Below, in pieces: positions 53,531-62,266 of a stretch of 64,000 nucleotides of DNA. Made by a program: the position numbers and the translations under genes. Position 1 is the first letter of the stretch. The number at the start of each line of letters is the position of its first letter. The notes beneath the pieces are model-generated. The model was not told the DNA's origin. It searched no databases and saw only the letters and a list, made by a program, of their open reading frames with translations. Source of the DNA: JABDBE01 sp963832245 (lineage in GTDB: Bacteria; Acidobacteriota; Terriglobia; Terriglobales; Acidobacteriaceae); contig CAWHTG010000002.1 in the NCBI GenBank assembly GCA_963832245.1, positions 62,001 through 126,000 of the forward strand, read 5' to 3'.

Positions 53531-53950
53531 ATGGATCTGAATGACCAAAGCAGTTCGGTATCACTAAAAGAGCACCTGCTCGCCCTGCTAGCGGCCGAAC
53601 GGGAAATGGCGGACCAGCAGAAGGCTTTCGTAGACCTGCGTTTTGAGCTGGCAAAAAGAGCGCTGGATTTAGACCATATTGAAATGCTCCGGCGCCTGGA
53701 CCTTCTGAATCACGCGCACGAGGATGCACGGCAGAAGGAAGCCAGTTTCGTCGGTCGCGAAGTCTACGACAGTCAAACCAAGGAAAACAATAAGTGGCGG
53801 GACGAAGTGAACGCGGCACTGTCCACCCGCCAAGGCAGGTCGTCAGTGACCTCTGCGGTAGCGGGCGCGGTCGGCGGGCTGGCCCTGAGTGCTGCATTCA
53901 CAATGATGATGTATCTCGCCAAAGCGGTATTGAGCGGCTTCCATAAATAA
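53531..53950 (+). CDS. Coiled-coil protein with C-terminal membrane anchor
   Basis: 139 aa. A long amphipathic helix (about aa 10-85, KRALDLDHIEMLRRLDLLNH) and one C-terminal membrane helix (about aa 112-130, AVGGLALSAAFTMMMYLA). Layout recalls phage lysis accessory or holin-associated proteins, but no family is recognised. Confidence 0.55.
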   Translation: MDLNDQSSSVSLKEHLLALLAAEREMADQQKAFVDLRFELAKRALDLDHIEMLRRLDLLNHAHEDARQKEASFVGREVYDSQTKENNKWRDEVNAALSTRQGRSSVTSAVAGAVGGLALSAAFTMMMYLAKAVLSGFHK

Positions 53951-54046
53951 AATCATTTGCCTGTTTCGTTCCGATCGGAGCCGAATTACAAAATCTCTCG
54001 CTCCGATACATTCCTAATCCTTTGAAACAACTCAGGAGATAAAGCA

Positions 54047-54307
54047 ATGGACTTCTTACCCACACTCTTACAGACGATTGCCTTCGTGCCTACGCTGCTG
54101 AACTCCATTGAAGGATTGTTCAGCCACCGGACAGGCGCAGAGAAAAAAGACGCTGCGTTGTCATTCCTACAAGCGGCTTTGTCTATAACCAACTCGGTTG
54201 CCACTCGACAAATCGTCGATCAGGAGAAATTCAAGGAAGGCCTGGGAAAGGTGATCGACGGTGCTGTGGAGTGCTTGAACGCCTCGGTATGGGCGAAGGC
54301 GAAGTAG
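54047..54307 (+). CDS. Small protein of unknown function, phage-like
   Basis: 86 aa, all-helical. The N-terminus is hydrophobic (LLQTIAFVPTLLNSIEGLF) and the rest amphipathic. AGGAG precedes the ATG. It is the last gene of the island, before the convergent E2 gene. Confidence 0.5.
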   Translation: MDFLPTLLQTIAFVPTLLNSIEGLFSHRTGAEKKDAALSFLQAALSITNSVATRQIVDQEKFKEGLGKVIDGAVECLNASVWAKAK

Positions 54308-54334
54308 CCGTTGTCAGGCTGCTGAATCTCGCGC

Positions 54335-55669
54335 TTATCCCACCTCTTCGCTCCAGTTTTCCAGCGCCTTCTTCACAAACGCCATGAACTGATCCGCTAC
54401 TGCGCCATCGATCAGACGATGGTCATATCCGAGCGTGAGATGAACGACAGAACGGATCGCGATAGAATCGTTGCCGTCCCGGTCAGTAACCACCAGAGGA
54501 GCTTTGGTGATTCCGCCCACTCCCAGAATTGCCGAGTTCGGCTGGTTGATAATTGGCAGCCCAAAGACGGCGCCAAATTGTCCGGGGTTCGTGATAGTGA
54601 ACGTCGAGCCTTCCACATCTTCGGGCTTGAGTTTCTTGGAGCGAGCCCGTTCGCCCAAATCGGAGATTCCACGTTGCAGTCCAAGGAAATTCAACTCATC
54701 CGCATTCTTCAGTACAGGAACAATGAGTCCCCAATCGAGTGCGACGGCAATGCCCACGTTGACGTGCCGGTGATAGCGGATATTTTCGCCCTCGATTGAG
54801 GCATTGACAATCGGAAACTGCTGCAGCGCGATGATCGCGGCACGCACAAAAAACGGCATGAAGGTGAGCCGCGTACCATGACGCTGCTCGAAAGGCGACT
54901 TGGTTTTATTTCGCAGCTGCACGATGCGAGTAATGTCCACTTCAAACATGGCGTGAACGTGGGCACTGGTGCGGCGGGATTCGATCATGCGCTGGGCGAT
55001 GATCTTGCGCATCTGCGTCATCGGCACGATGTCTCCGGGGATAACCGCCGGAGTAACCGCAGCCTGCCTCGGCGAAGCCGGGGATGCTGAAGCGGTTGGC
55101 GTACTGGCTAGGGCAGACACGGTGGGAACAGCGGTCGTTTCCCCCTTATCCAGAAACGACAAAATATCCTGCTTGGTAATACGGCCACCCATGCCGGTGC
55201 CCTGCACCTGCGCAAGATTCACGTTGTGCTCACGCGCAATCTTGCGAACCAAGGGAGAGGAGCGGGCGTGATCGTCTCCGTCTTCGCGTTCGGGCTCAGC
55301 GGCTGGCTGAGCTTGAGCTTCGACCGATGCGGCGGGACGCGGCGGGACCGATTGGGTCTTCGCCGGCGGCGCAGGTGCAGGCCGAGAGTCGGAGGCTTTT
55401 GCAGGTGCGGGAGACGGCGCCGGAGCTTCGCCATCGCCGGCAATCGTTCCCACAACCGTATTCACCTGCACGGTATTGCCCTCGACCACCTTGATGTCTT
55501 GCAGAACGCCTGAGGCGGGCGCGGGGATTTCAGCGTCCACCTTGTCGGTCGAAATCTCAAACAGCGGTTCATCACGCTGTACTTTGTCGCCAGGCTTCTT
55601 CAGCCACTTGGTGATCGTCCCCTCAAAAATAGACTCGCCCATCTGGGGCATAACAATATCGGTCGGCAT
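54335..55669 (-). CDS. Dihydrolipoamide acyltransferase, E2 of a 2-oxo acid dehydrogenase
   Basis: 444 aa. N-terminal lipoyl domain with the lipoylated Lys in EISTDKVDAEIPAP, then an Ala/Pro-rich linker, peripheral-subunit-binding domain (SPLVRKIAREHNVN), a second linker, and a catalytic domain with LGYDHRLIDGAVADQF (His and Asp). It transfers an acyl group to CoA in a pyruvate or branched-chain complex; which one cannot be told from this protein alone. Last gene of the cluster. Confidence 0.93.
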   Translation of the reverse strand: MPTDIVMPQMGESIFEGTITKWLKKPGDKVQRDEPLFEISTDKVDAEIPAPASGVLQDIKVVEGNTVQVNTVVGTIAGDGEAPAPSPAPAKASDSRPAPAPPAKTQSVPPRPAASVEAQAQPAAEPEREDGDDHARSSPLVRKIAREHNVNLAQVQGTGMGGRITKQDILSFLDKGETTAVPTVSALASTPTASASPASPRQAAVTPAVIPGDIVPMTQMRKIIAQRMIESRRTSAHVHAMFEVDITRIVQLRNKTKSPFEQRHGTRLTFMPFFVRAAIIALQQFPIVNASIEGENIRYHRHVNVGIAVALDWGLIVPVLKNADELNFLGLQRGISDLGERARSKKLKPEDVEGSTFTITNPGQFGAVFGLPIINQPNSAILGVGGITKAPLVVTDRDGNDSIAIRSVVHLTLGYDHRLIDGAVADQFMAFVKKALENWSEEVG

Positions 55670-55745
55670 AAGTTCCTTCCACGCTGTCCCGGTGGCAAAT
55701 CTCGGGCCTAACGCAATTTTTAATTATATCCAACGTCAGACGACG

Positions 55746-56300
55746 TCAGTGCTTGTCCTCGTCCTTTTCCGAACCGGCAGGCGGCGGACCAACGCCGAAC
55801 GATTTCTTCCAGTAGTCTTGGACCCGCGGCGGCAACTTTTGTATGCGCGAGAGAAATGCCGTCACTTTCCAAATATCCTGGTCGCTAAGAGCCTTGCTCC
55901 AAGCCGGCATACCGGTGTAGCGAACTCCCGTCCGGATGGCATAGTAGATGTGCCACTCAGGGTCGTCCAACGGATCAAGAATCAGCTGCGGCACTGGGGG
56001 ATAAAACGACTTCTCTAGTGGGCTGGGCTTATTGTCCAGCGTCCCGTGGCACAGCGAACAGTTCATGGTGAAGACCTTCATGCCATCAATCAGATTGTCG
56101 TCGGTGGGAGGAATGGGATTGCTCACTCGCGGTGCGTGGCGCTCCATGGAGGCGTCCAAGGCACTCATGGCCACACGGCGTTCCAGTCGGGGCGGCGTAG
56201 CATCGGCGTTGGTTGGCATCAAGCCCAAAGTCGCCACCGCCAGCCCACCCAGACCAAGCACCAGCAGCGTGGCAATGACTCCCAGAATAAAATTGCGCAT
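55746..56300 (-). CDS. Membrane-anchored cytochrome c
   Basis: 184 aa from the ATG at 56300, preceded by GGAGGAG. One N-terminal membrane helix (LGVIATLLVLGLGGLAVATL), then a haem domain with CSLCH (C-x2-C-H) and a distal Met in YTGMPAWSK. It lies between E1 beta and E2 on the same strand, an unusual place for a mono-haem cytochrome. Confidence 0.88.
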   Translation of the reverse strand: MRNFILGVIATLLVLGLGGLAVATLGLMPTNADATPPRLERRVAMSALDASMERHAPRVSNPIPPTDDNLIDGMKVFTMNCSLCHGTLDNKPSPLEKSFYPPVPQLILDPLDDPEWHIYYAIRTGVRYTGMPAWSKALSDQDIWKVTAFLSRIQKLPPRVQDYWKKSFGVGPPPAGSEKDEDKH

Positions 56301-56419
56301 TTCTCCTCCCTTTGAGCTCTGCAATGCACGCCGCTGAGGCTACACCTGCTGGGCTGCAACCATATCATGCAGAGTGAGAGCGGCCATCATCAGGTTTCAG
56401 CCGAGGCAACAAAAGTTAA

Positions 56420-57394
56420 CTAATACGCTTTGAGTCGGCGCGCTTCCCGCACGACGTCGCCGACCTTGGGTAGGAAATATTCCTCCTGCGGCGGCGAGAA
56501 CGGCACCGGAGAATCTTGCGCAGTGATGCGGACAATTGGCCCATCGAGATCGTCAAAAGCCTCTTCATTAATGATCGCGGCGATCTCGCCGGCAACGCCA
56601 CCGGTGCGCACGTCTTCGTGCAATAAGATTACTTTATTCGTTTTTCGTACGGTTCGCGCAATCGCTTCCCGGTCGAGTGGCGAAAGCGTGCGCAGGTCGA
56701 TGACTTCCAGTTCTATTCCCTCTTTCGCCAGAATGTCGGCGGCCTCAAGAGCGACGTGGACCATCGCGGCATACGTAATTACGCTCAGTTCGCGACCCTC
56801 CCGCGCAACTCGCGCCTGGCCCAGGGGCACGATGTAATCTTCGTCGGGAACCTCTTCCTTGATACGTCGATAAAGATATTTGTGCTCGAAGAAGATCACC
56901 GGATTGTTATCGCGAATCGCGGCCTTGATAAGACCTTTCGCATCGTACGCACTCGCTGGGCAAACCACTTTCAGGCCCGGCGTATGCACAAACCACATCT
57001 CCGGATTCTGCGAATGAAATGGACCGCCGTGAACGTTTCCACCACTGGGTCCGCGAATCACCACCGGAGCCGGCGCACCCCAGCGGTAGTGGGATTTGGC
57101 TACCATGTTGACAATCTGGTTGAAAGCACAACCGATGAAATCCATGAACTGGAACTCAGCCACTGGACGCATGCCGGTAAGCGAAGCCCCATAGGCCGCC
57201 CCAACGATGGCGGATTCAGCGATAGGCGTATCAATCACGCGCTCGGGCCCGAAGCGGTCGATGAATCCATCGGTAACTTTGAAAGCTCCGCCATAGATGC
57301 CAATGTCCTCTCCAATGCAGAACACGGCAGGATCGCGCTCCATTTCCTCCCAGATTCCCTGGCGGATGGCTTCGAGATAAGTAAGTTGAGGCAT
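56420..57394 (-). CDS. 2-oxo acid dehydrogenase E1 beta subunit
   Basis: 324 aa from the ATG at 57394; a further in-frame ATG lies at 57412. Transketolase pyrimidine domain with CIGEDIGIYGGAFKVTDG, ADPs-like FMDFIGCAFNQIVN, RGPSGGNVHGGPFHSQNPE, and a C-terminal domain with LRTLSPLD. It forms the TPP-dependent E1 with the alpha subunit encoded beyond the toxin-antitoxin pair. Confidence 0.92.
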   Translation of the reverse strand: MPQLTYLEAIRQGIWEEMERDPAVFCIGEDIGIYGGAFKVTDGFIDRFGPERVIDTPIAESAIVGAAYGASLTGMRPVAEFQFMDFIGCAFNQIVNMVAKSHYRWGAPAPVVIRGPSGGNVHGGPFHSQNPEMWFVHTPGLKVVCPASAYDAKGLIKAAIRDNNPVIFFEHKYLYRRIKEEVPDEDYIVPLGQARVAREGRELSVITYAAMVHVALEAADILAKEGIELEVIDLRTLSPLDREAIARTVRKTNKVILLHEDVRTGGVAGEIAAIINEEAFDDLDGPIVRITAQDSPVPFSPPQEEYFLPKVGDVVREARRLKAY

Positions 57395-57424
57395 AAGATT
57401 TATTCGCTGCATAAAGCCAGTTTT

Positions 57425-57446
57425 ACAAATTGTACAATTTGTACAA
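57425..57446. promoter_or_regulatory. Overlapping TTGTACAA operators of the phd-relE pair
   Basis: The perfect palindrome ACAAATTGTACAATTTGT (57425-57442) and a second TTGTACAA (57439-57446) lie 9 bp apart, between E1 beta and the antitoxin start. Typical layout for an antitoxin-bound autoregulatory site. Confidence 0.6.
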
Positions 57447-57492
57447 TTTGTGCTAATGTACTATTTGTATTTTATATTCTTAGGGGTCATTC

Positions 57493-57738
57493 ATGCCTCC
57501 AAAATTGACCGCCAGCGACGCTCGGCAGAATTTTGCCGATTTGGTCAATCGTGCCGCGTATGGCGGAGAAAGAATTATCGTGCATCGCCGGAAGAAACCT
57601 GTTGCCGCGGTCGTTCCAATTGAAGATCTGGAACTCCTGGAGGAAATCGAAGACCGCATCGACCTCGCGGAAGCACAAAAGCGGCTCAAAGAACCGACGA
57701 TCCCCTGGGAAAAAATTAAGAAAGAACTGGGCCTGTAG
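57493..57738 (+). CDS. Phd/YefM-family antitoxin
   Basis: 81 aa. N-terminal Phd fold: LTASDARQNFADLVNRAAYG and RIIVHRRKKPVAAVVPIEDL. The C-terminal tail is charged and helical and would bind the toxin. It is on the plus strand, between E1 alpha and E1 beta genes that run on the minus strand. Confidence 0.88.
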   Translation: MPPKLTASDARQNFADLVNRAAYGGERIIVHRRKKPVAAVVPIEDLELLEEIEDRIDLAEAQKRLKEPTIPWEKIKKELGL

Positions 57739-57752
57739 TTGCAAAAGGGTCC

Positions 57753-58010
57753 ATGCAATACACGCTTGAGTTTACGACTTCGGCGCTGCGCGAGTTTCGC
57801 GCCCTCGAACGGCAGGCGCAACGGCGCATTACCGCGAAAATCACAGCACTTTACGACGAACCGTTTCCCCCTGGCAGCAAAAAGCTGCAAGGCAAACCCG
57901 ATCACATTCGCATTCGCGTGGGCGATTACAGGATTATTTACCGCGTTGACGGACGCCGGGTGGTCGTTATAATTGTGCGAATTGCCCATCGACGTGAAGC
58001 TTACCGGTAA
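57753..58010 (+). CDS. RelE/ParE-family toxin
   Basis: 85 aa, 14 bp after the antitoxin. RelE fold: YTLEFTTSALREFRALE at the N-terminus, GKPDHIRIRVGDYRIIYRV in the central sheet, and HRREAYR at the end, with the usual Arg and Tyr residues. Predicted mRNA interferase or gyrase toxin. It ends 11 bp before the E1 alpha stop. Confidence 0.9.
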   Translation: MQYTLEFTTSALREFRALERQAQRRITAKITALYDEPFPPGSKKLQGKPDHIRIRVGDYRIIYRVDGRRVVVIIVRIAHRREAYR

Positions 58011-58021
58011 ACCACTTAACC

Positions 58022-59320
58022 TCATTTAAAGTGTACCGCCGGGTTGGCCTCTTTAAGGCGACTGGAGACATTCGTATTGGTCCTAGGCGCACCGTACTTC
58101 GGCTTAATCCCATGGCAATCCACCTCGCAGTACACACCTCCGGCCGCCGATTCCGGCTCCGGCATCGGCGAGGCCATGGCAAACTCGCGTTCTGCTTCAA
58201 GTTCACGCTCCACGTCGGCGATCAGTTGCTCGTTCTCTTTTGGAGACAACCAGTTCTTGGTTAACAGATAATTCTCAAAACGAGCAATCGGATCGCGCTT
58301 GCGCCAATACTCGAACAGCGGCTTCGGAACGTAGTCAGCAGCATCGTGAATGGCGTGACCTTTCATACGCATCATCTTGGCCTCGATCAGCGTAGGGCCC
58401 TCGCCACGCCGGGCGCGTTCGCAGGCCTCATGGGCCGCGTCGTAGACTTGGCAAGCGTCGGTGCCATCGACAATCACCCCGGGAATTCCATAGCCTATGG
58501 CGCGCTCGGCAAGATCCTTAACGCGGAACTGCATTTCGGCTGGCGTCGAGTATGCCCAAAGATTATTTTCGACGAAAAGCACCAGCCCGAGGTTCTGCAC
58601 GGCAGCGAAATTCAGCCCTTCATAAGTAACGCCTGTCGATTGGCCCCCATCCCCGATGTAGGTCATGACCGCAATATTTCGACCTTGCAACCGAGCGCCC
58701 AGCGCCACCCCCGCGAGCACGGGAATCAGATCGCCCAGCATGGAGATCGGGGAAACCATATTACGTTTTTCGATGTCGCCGAAGTGCGACGTCCCATCAC
58801 GTCCCTTGGTCGGCGAACCGGATTTCGCCATGTATTGCATCATGATGTCGCGGGCGGGGAAACCGCGAACTAGTAGCGATCCCTGATTGCGGATCATGGG
58901 GCCAAACCAATCGTCCTTCTCAAGAGCGTATGCAGACGCGCAGGAGCAAGCCTCCTGGCCGAGACCGAAGTAAACACCGCCCACGACCTTGCCCTGCTTG
59001 TACAGGTTCTCAAGCGCGGTCTCGGTCTTGCGATTCAGGAGCATCCATCGATAAATCTCGATACATTGCCTTCTATCGAGGTACTTGGACTCCCGAATTG
59101 GAGGAACCGGCGCGCTCAAGTCACCCGCTACTTCGTAGCGAACTTCATCGCCCTTACGGACTTGACGAACGCTGAACGTGGGCTTCTCCAATCGATAGTC
59201 GAGGACGGTGTAGGTGCGCTGCGAGGAATCTGGTGCCGGGGAGTGAGGAGCGCGCTGGCCACGACCGTTTGAACTATGTGTGCCGGAGGATTTCGAAACA
59301 ACCTTTTTCTTATTAACCAT
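58022..59320 (-). CDS. 2-oxo acid dehydrogenase E1 alpha subunit
   Basis: 432 aa from the ATG at 59320. Basic, Ser-rich N-terminus of about 80 aa, longer than usual. TPP-binding domain: GLGQEACSCASAYAL, the metal motif YIGDGGQSTGVTYEGLNFAA with Asp, and the phosphorylation-loop-like KMMRMKGHAIHDAADY. It decarboxylates the 2-oxo acid together with E1 beta. Confidence 0.93.
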   Translation of the reverse strand: MVNKKKVVSKSSGTHSSNGRGQRAPHSPAPDSSQRTYTVLDYRLEKPTFSVRQVRKGDEVRYEVAGDLSAPVPPIRESKYLDRRQCIEIYRWMLLNRKTETALENLYKQGKVVGGVYFGLGQEACSCASAYALEKDDWFGPMIRNQGSLLVRGFPARDIMMQYMAKSGSPTKGRDGTSHFGDIEKRNMVSPISMLGDLIPVLAGVALGARLQGRNIAVMTYIGDGGQSTGVTYEGLNFAAVQNLGLVLFVENNLWAYSTPAEMQFRVKDLAERAIGYGIPGVIVDGTDACQVYDAAHEACERARRGEGPTLIEAKMMRMKGHAIHDAADYVPKPLFEYWRKRDPIARFENYLLTKNWLSPKENEQLIADVERELEAEREFAMASPMPEPESAAGGVYCEVDCHGIKPKYGAPRTNTNVSSRLKEANPAVHFK

Positions 59321-59417
59321 GGGTTCTAAATAACTGTCGCAATCGCGTCTCAAAGAATCCTATCGCGGGTCGTAGGAATTGGCCAACTCCAGAGAGGATG
59401 AGTGCCCCGAGCTGGCG

Positions 59418-60302
59418 TTAAGCCCAGAACGAATCTTCCTCGTTATGCAGTTTTCGCAATTCGGCCGGAGGCCTCATGGGCACACCAACGGAATCGCCAA
59501 GAAGAGAATCCAAAGCTTCCAGCCAAAGCATCTGGCTCTGAAACACAACTCCAAAATTACGCGATACCGAACGTGCGACCTCCTCCAACGAAAGTTGCTG
59601 ACCCAATTCTTTCGCCATGGAAGTCACGGGCTTTGATGCAATTCCGCAGGGGATAATCAAGTTAAAATAATCGAGATCCGTATTCACATTCAAAGCAAAT
59701 CCATGCGAAGTCACACCTCGAGAAATATGAACCCCAATCGCAGCGACCTTCGCTTCGTCACGGTTTGTGTGGAACCGGGTCTCCGACCCGTTTGGAGAGA
59801 CGACAGTTTTTGTATCGGGTCGAGCCTCTGTCCCGCCCCGCACTGGTCGAAGACCGGTGCCCACGCGGTCTACTATCGTCCACACTCCCGTCAATCCTTC
59901 CACGCGTTCAGCCGAAATGCGAAAGTCAGCGCACGTACGGATCAGAACCTCTTCTAGACGGCGCACATATTCCACTGCCCCCAACGTCTTCCGCTTGCCG
60001 TCGGTTGAGCTAAAACCACGGAGGTCAAATATGGGATAGCCAACGAGCTGTCCGGGACCATGGAACGTTACGTCGCCCCCGCGATCGCATTCGAACAACT
60101 CAACACCGCGTTCCGCGAGTTGTTCGGGGGACGCAGTTACATTAGCAGCTTTAGCGTTCCGTCCTAAGGTGATGACCGCAGTGTGTTCGAGCAGTAAGAG
60201 CACATCACCGATGAAGCCGTCCTTGCGAAGTTGAACTAGCTTCTGCTGTAGACGCAGTCCGGTGGCGTAATCCAGGGTCCCGAGTTGGAGCACAGAGATC
60301 AA
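59418..60302 (-). CDS. lipB: Octanoyl-ACP:protein N-octanoyltransferase with a 38-aa insert
   Basis: About 294 aa from the TTG at 60302, 16 bp after the hicB stop; GTG 60293 is an alternative. LipB moves octanoate to lipoyl domains such as that of the E2 encoded downstream. Motifs: RGGDVTFHGPGQLVGYPIFD, the catalytic Lys in AKVAAIGVHISRGVTSHG, and the Cys in IPCGIASKPVTSM. Between VWTIVD and AKVAAIG there is an extra 38 residues (59754-59867, GTGLRPVRGGTEARP and more), read in frame from a hairpin-rich segment. Normal LipB is about 215-240 aa. Confidence 0.88.
   Translation of the reverse strand: MISVLQLGTLDYATGLRLQQKLVQLRKDGFIGDVLLLLEHTAVITLGRNAKAANVTASPEQLAERGVELFECDRGGDVTFHGPGQLVGYPIFDLRGFSSTDGKRKTLGAVEYVRRLEEVLIRTCADFRISAERVEGLTGVWTIVDRVGTGLRPVRGGTEARPDTKTVVSPNGSETRFHTNRDEAKVAAIGVHISRGVTSHGFALNVNTDLDYFNLIIPCGIASKPVTSMAKELGQQLSLEEVARSVSRNFGVVFQSQMLWLEALDSLLGDSVGVPMRPPAELRKLHNEEDSFWA
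59754..59867. repeat. Hairpin-rich insert within lipB
   Basis: Contains CGGGTC-TCC-GACCCG and CAC(T/C)GGTC-GAA-GACCGGTG hairpins. It encodes 38 aa between two otherwise adjacent LipB motifs. It has the look of a palindromic repeat that entered the gene in frame. No second copy in the window. Confidence 0.5.
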
Positions 60303-60318
60303 GGCACCGTCGCAGACT

Positions 60319-60543
60319 TCAATGCACCTGGGCAGGGACTTCGACGTAGGCAGAAGACGTGTGCGGTTCGGGCACGGGTTGACCGCTGCGGGCCATGCCT
60401 TCCAAGTGGAATGCAATGGCCTCCCGCATCTGGCTTTCTACTTCTTCGCGAGTCGATCCGGTGGCTACGCAGCCGTCCAGGTCGGGCGAGTATGCAGAAT
60501 AGCCGGTACGGGTTTCCTCTACGACAATCAAGTATCTTTTCAT
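60319..60543 (-). CDS. HicB-family antitoxin
   Basis: 74 aa. HicB fold: YLIVVEETRTGYSAYSPDLD and GCVATGSTREEVESQMREAI, an RNase-H-like partial domain. There is no C-terminal DNA-binding domain, so this is the short HicB form. The start overlaps the hicA stop as ATGA. It separates lpdA from lipB. Confidence 0.88.
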   Translation of the reverse strand: MKRYLIVVEETRTGYSAYSPDLDGCVATGSTREEVESQMREAIAFHLEGMARSGQPVPEPHTSSAYVEVPAQVH

Positions 60544-60727
60544 TTCTTCAATCCTGCCTGTCTCAGAATACTATTGAACGTCCCCGGCCCCAAATCATCG
60601 TAGGGTTTGCCAGGCACTGTCACCAAGCCTAATTTGGTGGGATGTTTGAACTGGCGATGGCTGCCACGCGTGCGATCTAGGTACCAGCCGTCCTCGTTAA
60701 GCATTTGTAGAACTCCCGCACCGTCAT
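60540..60727 (-). pseudogene. HicA-family toxin with a one-base frameshift
   Basis: From the ATG at 60727 the frame reads MTVREFYK and then fails. From the next frame, an ATG at 60704 continues as LNEDGWYLDRTRGSHRQFKH and GLVTVPGKPYDDLGPGTFNS, an obvious HicA domain with the catalytic His in GSHRQF. One base added to the AAA run would join both into 62 aa. So the toxin may be inactive, or translated from 60704 as a 54-aa form, or the break is a sequencing error. Confidence 0.75.
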
Positions 60728-60738
60728 ACGTTCAACGG

Positions 60739-62154
60739 CTATGCGTTGATCGCCATCCCATACACGCTGTTCGACGCATCCAGCATAGCCTCAGCCAGCG
60801 TCGGATGTGCATGAATGGTCCACATCAGATCTTCCACTGTAGCCTCGAGTTCGATCGCTGCGACAGCTTCGGCGATAAGCTCGGTCGCCTGCGGTCCGAT
60901 TATATGCACGCCCAGAATTTCACCGTAGTCCGCATCCGAGACGATCTTGATGAAACCCTCGTGTTGGCCAACGATCGAGGCGCGCGAATTTGCAGTAAAA
61001 GGAAATTTCCCGATCTTCACGTTGTAACCGGCCTCGTGAGCCTTTTCCTCCGTCAGGCCAACGCTGCCGATTTCCGGATGACAGTAGGTCGCGTTCGGGA
61101 TGTGTTCCGGGTTGATCGGCTTTCCTGGCTTGCCTGCGATCTTGGTTACAGCCACAATGCCTTCCATGGCCCCGACGTGTGCCAGTTGCGGGGTTCCCAG
61201 CACGATGTCTCCAATCGCATAAACGCCGGGCTCACTAGTTTGCATCCAGCTGTCGGTCTTGATAAATTCGCGGTCGGGCTTGATTCGGGTCTTTTCCAGT
61301 CCAATGTTTTCCGTGCGCGGCTTGCGGCCAACCGCGATCAGAATTTTCTCGGCTTCAATCTTCTGCTGCTTGCCGTTCACTGTGAAAGTCACAGCAACTC
61401 CAGCTTTCGTCGTCTCGACCTTCTCGACCTTGGCTCCAGTGTGAAAGTTGATGCCGCGCTTCCGGTACACGCGTGCCAGCTCCTTGGAAACATCTTCATC
61501 TTCCACCGGAACCAGCCGCGGCAGCATTTCGAGAATCGTTACGTCGGCGTCGAACGAACGGAAAATTGATGCGAACTCTACGCCCACGGCTCCTGCGCCC
61601 ACGATGACCAGCGATTTTGGAATCTCTTTCAAATCCAGAATCTCAATGTTAGTCAACACGCGGGCATCAGCCTCGAGTCCCGGAATCATGCGGGCTTCCG
61701 AGCCAGTGGCCAGGATGACATTCTTCGTCTTTATCCGATTACTCTTGCCACCGTCGGTCACCTCGACTGTCAGCACTCCGTTCTGCGCTGGACCGGTTAG
61801 CTTGCCGTAGCCCTTCATCGTTTCAACTTTGTTCTTGCGCATCAGGAATTCAAGACCCTTGGCATGCTTATTCACGATCTTCGATTTACGTTCCTGGATG
61901 GCGGCCCAATTCAGTTTGCGCGAGTCGACTCCCTCAATGCCAAACTCCTTAGCGTCTTTCAAGTGATCCCAGATTTCGGCGTTGAACAACAGGGCTTTGG
62001 TGGGAATGCAACCCACGTGCAGACAAGTGCCGCCAAGGAATCCATCCTTTTCAATCAACGCCGTCTTCAGACCATATTGCCCGGCACGGATCGCCGCGGT
62101 ATATCCTGCCGGACCGCTGCCGATAATCCCGATGTCATAAATGGTTTCAGGCAA
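60739..62154 (-). CDS. lpdA: Dihydrolipoamide dehydrogenase (E3)
   Basis: 471 aa, full length. FAD motif GIIGSGPAGYTAAIRAGQ, redox disulfide GGTCLHVGCIPTKALLFN (C-x4-C), NAD motif IVGAGAVGVEFASIF, and the C-terminal HAHPTLAEAMLDAS with the active-site His-Glu pair. It re-oxidises the lipoyl group of E2. First gene of the minus-strand PDH group; hicA begins 11 bp after its stop. Confidence 0.96.
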   Translation of the reverse strand: MPETIYDIGIIGSGPAGYTAAIRAGQYGLKTALIEKDGFLGGTCLHVGCIPTKALLFNAEIWDHLKDAKEFGIEGVDSRKLNWAAIQERKSKIVNKHAKGLEFLMRKNKVETMKGYGKLTGPAQNGVLTVEVTDGGKSNRIKTKNVILATGSEARMIPGLEADARVLTNIEILDLKEIPKSLVIVGAGAVGVEFASIFRSFDADVTILEMLPRLVPVEDEDVSKELARVYRKRGINFHTGAKVEKVETTKAGVAVTFTVNGKQQKIEAEKILIAVGRKPRTENIGLEKTRIKPDREFIKTDSWMQTSEPGVYAIGDIVLGTPQLAHVGAMEGIVAVTKIAGKPGKPINPEHIPNATYCHPEIGSVGLTEEKAHEAGYNVKIGKFPFTANSRASIVGQHEGFIKIVSDADYGEILGVHIIGPQATELIAEAVAAIELEATVEDLMWTIHAHPTLAEAMLDASNSVYGMAINA

Positions 62155-62266
62155 AGTAGTGCTCCCTAGAAAGAATAATCACGAGTGTCCAAATAGGTGA
62201 TTCTACGACAGGGCTGGAGGATTCGGGAAACGGTCAGGTTAAACGGTGCCTTCGCGGCAGGTAATT

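Noticed and set aside
49544..54307. Complete prophage
   Set aside because: No integrase, portal, capsid, terminase or tail genes are visible and no attachment-site duplication was found at the borders.
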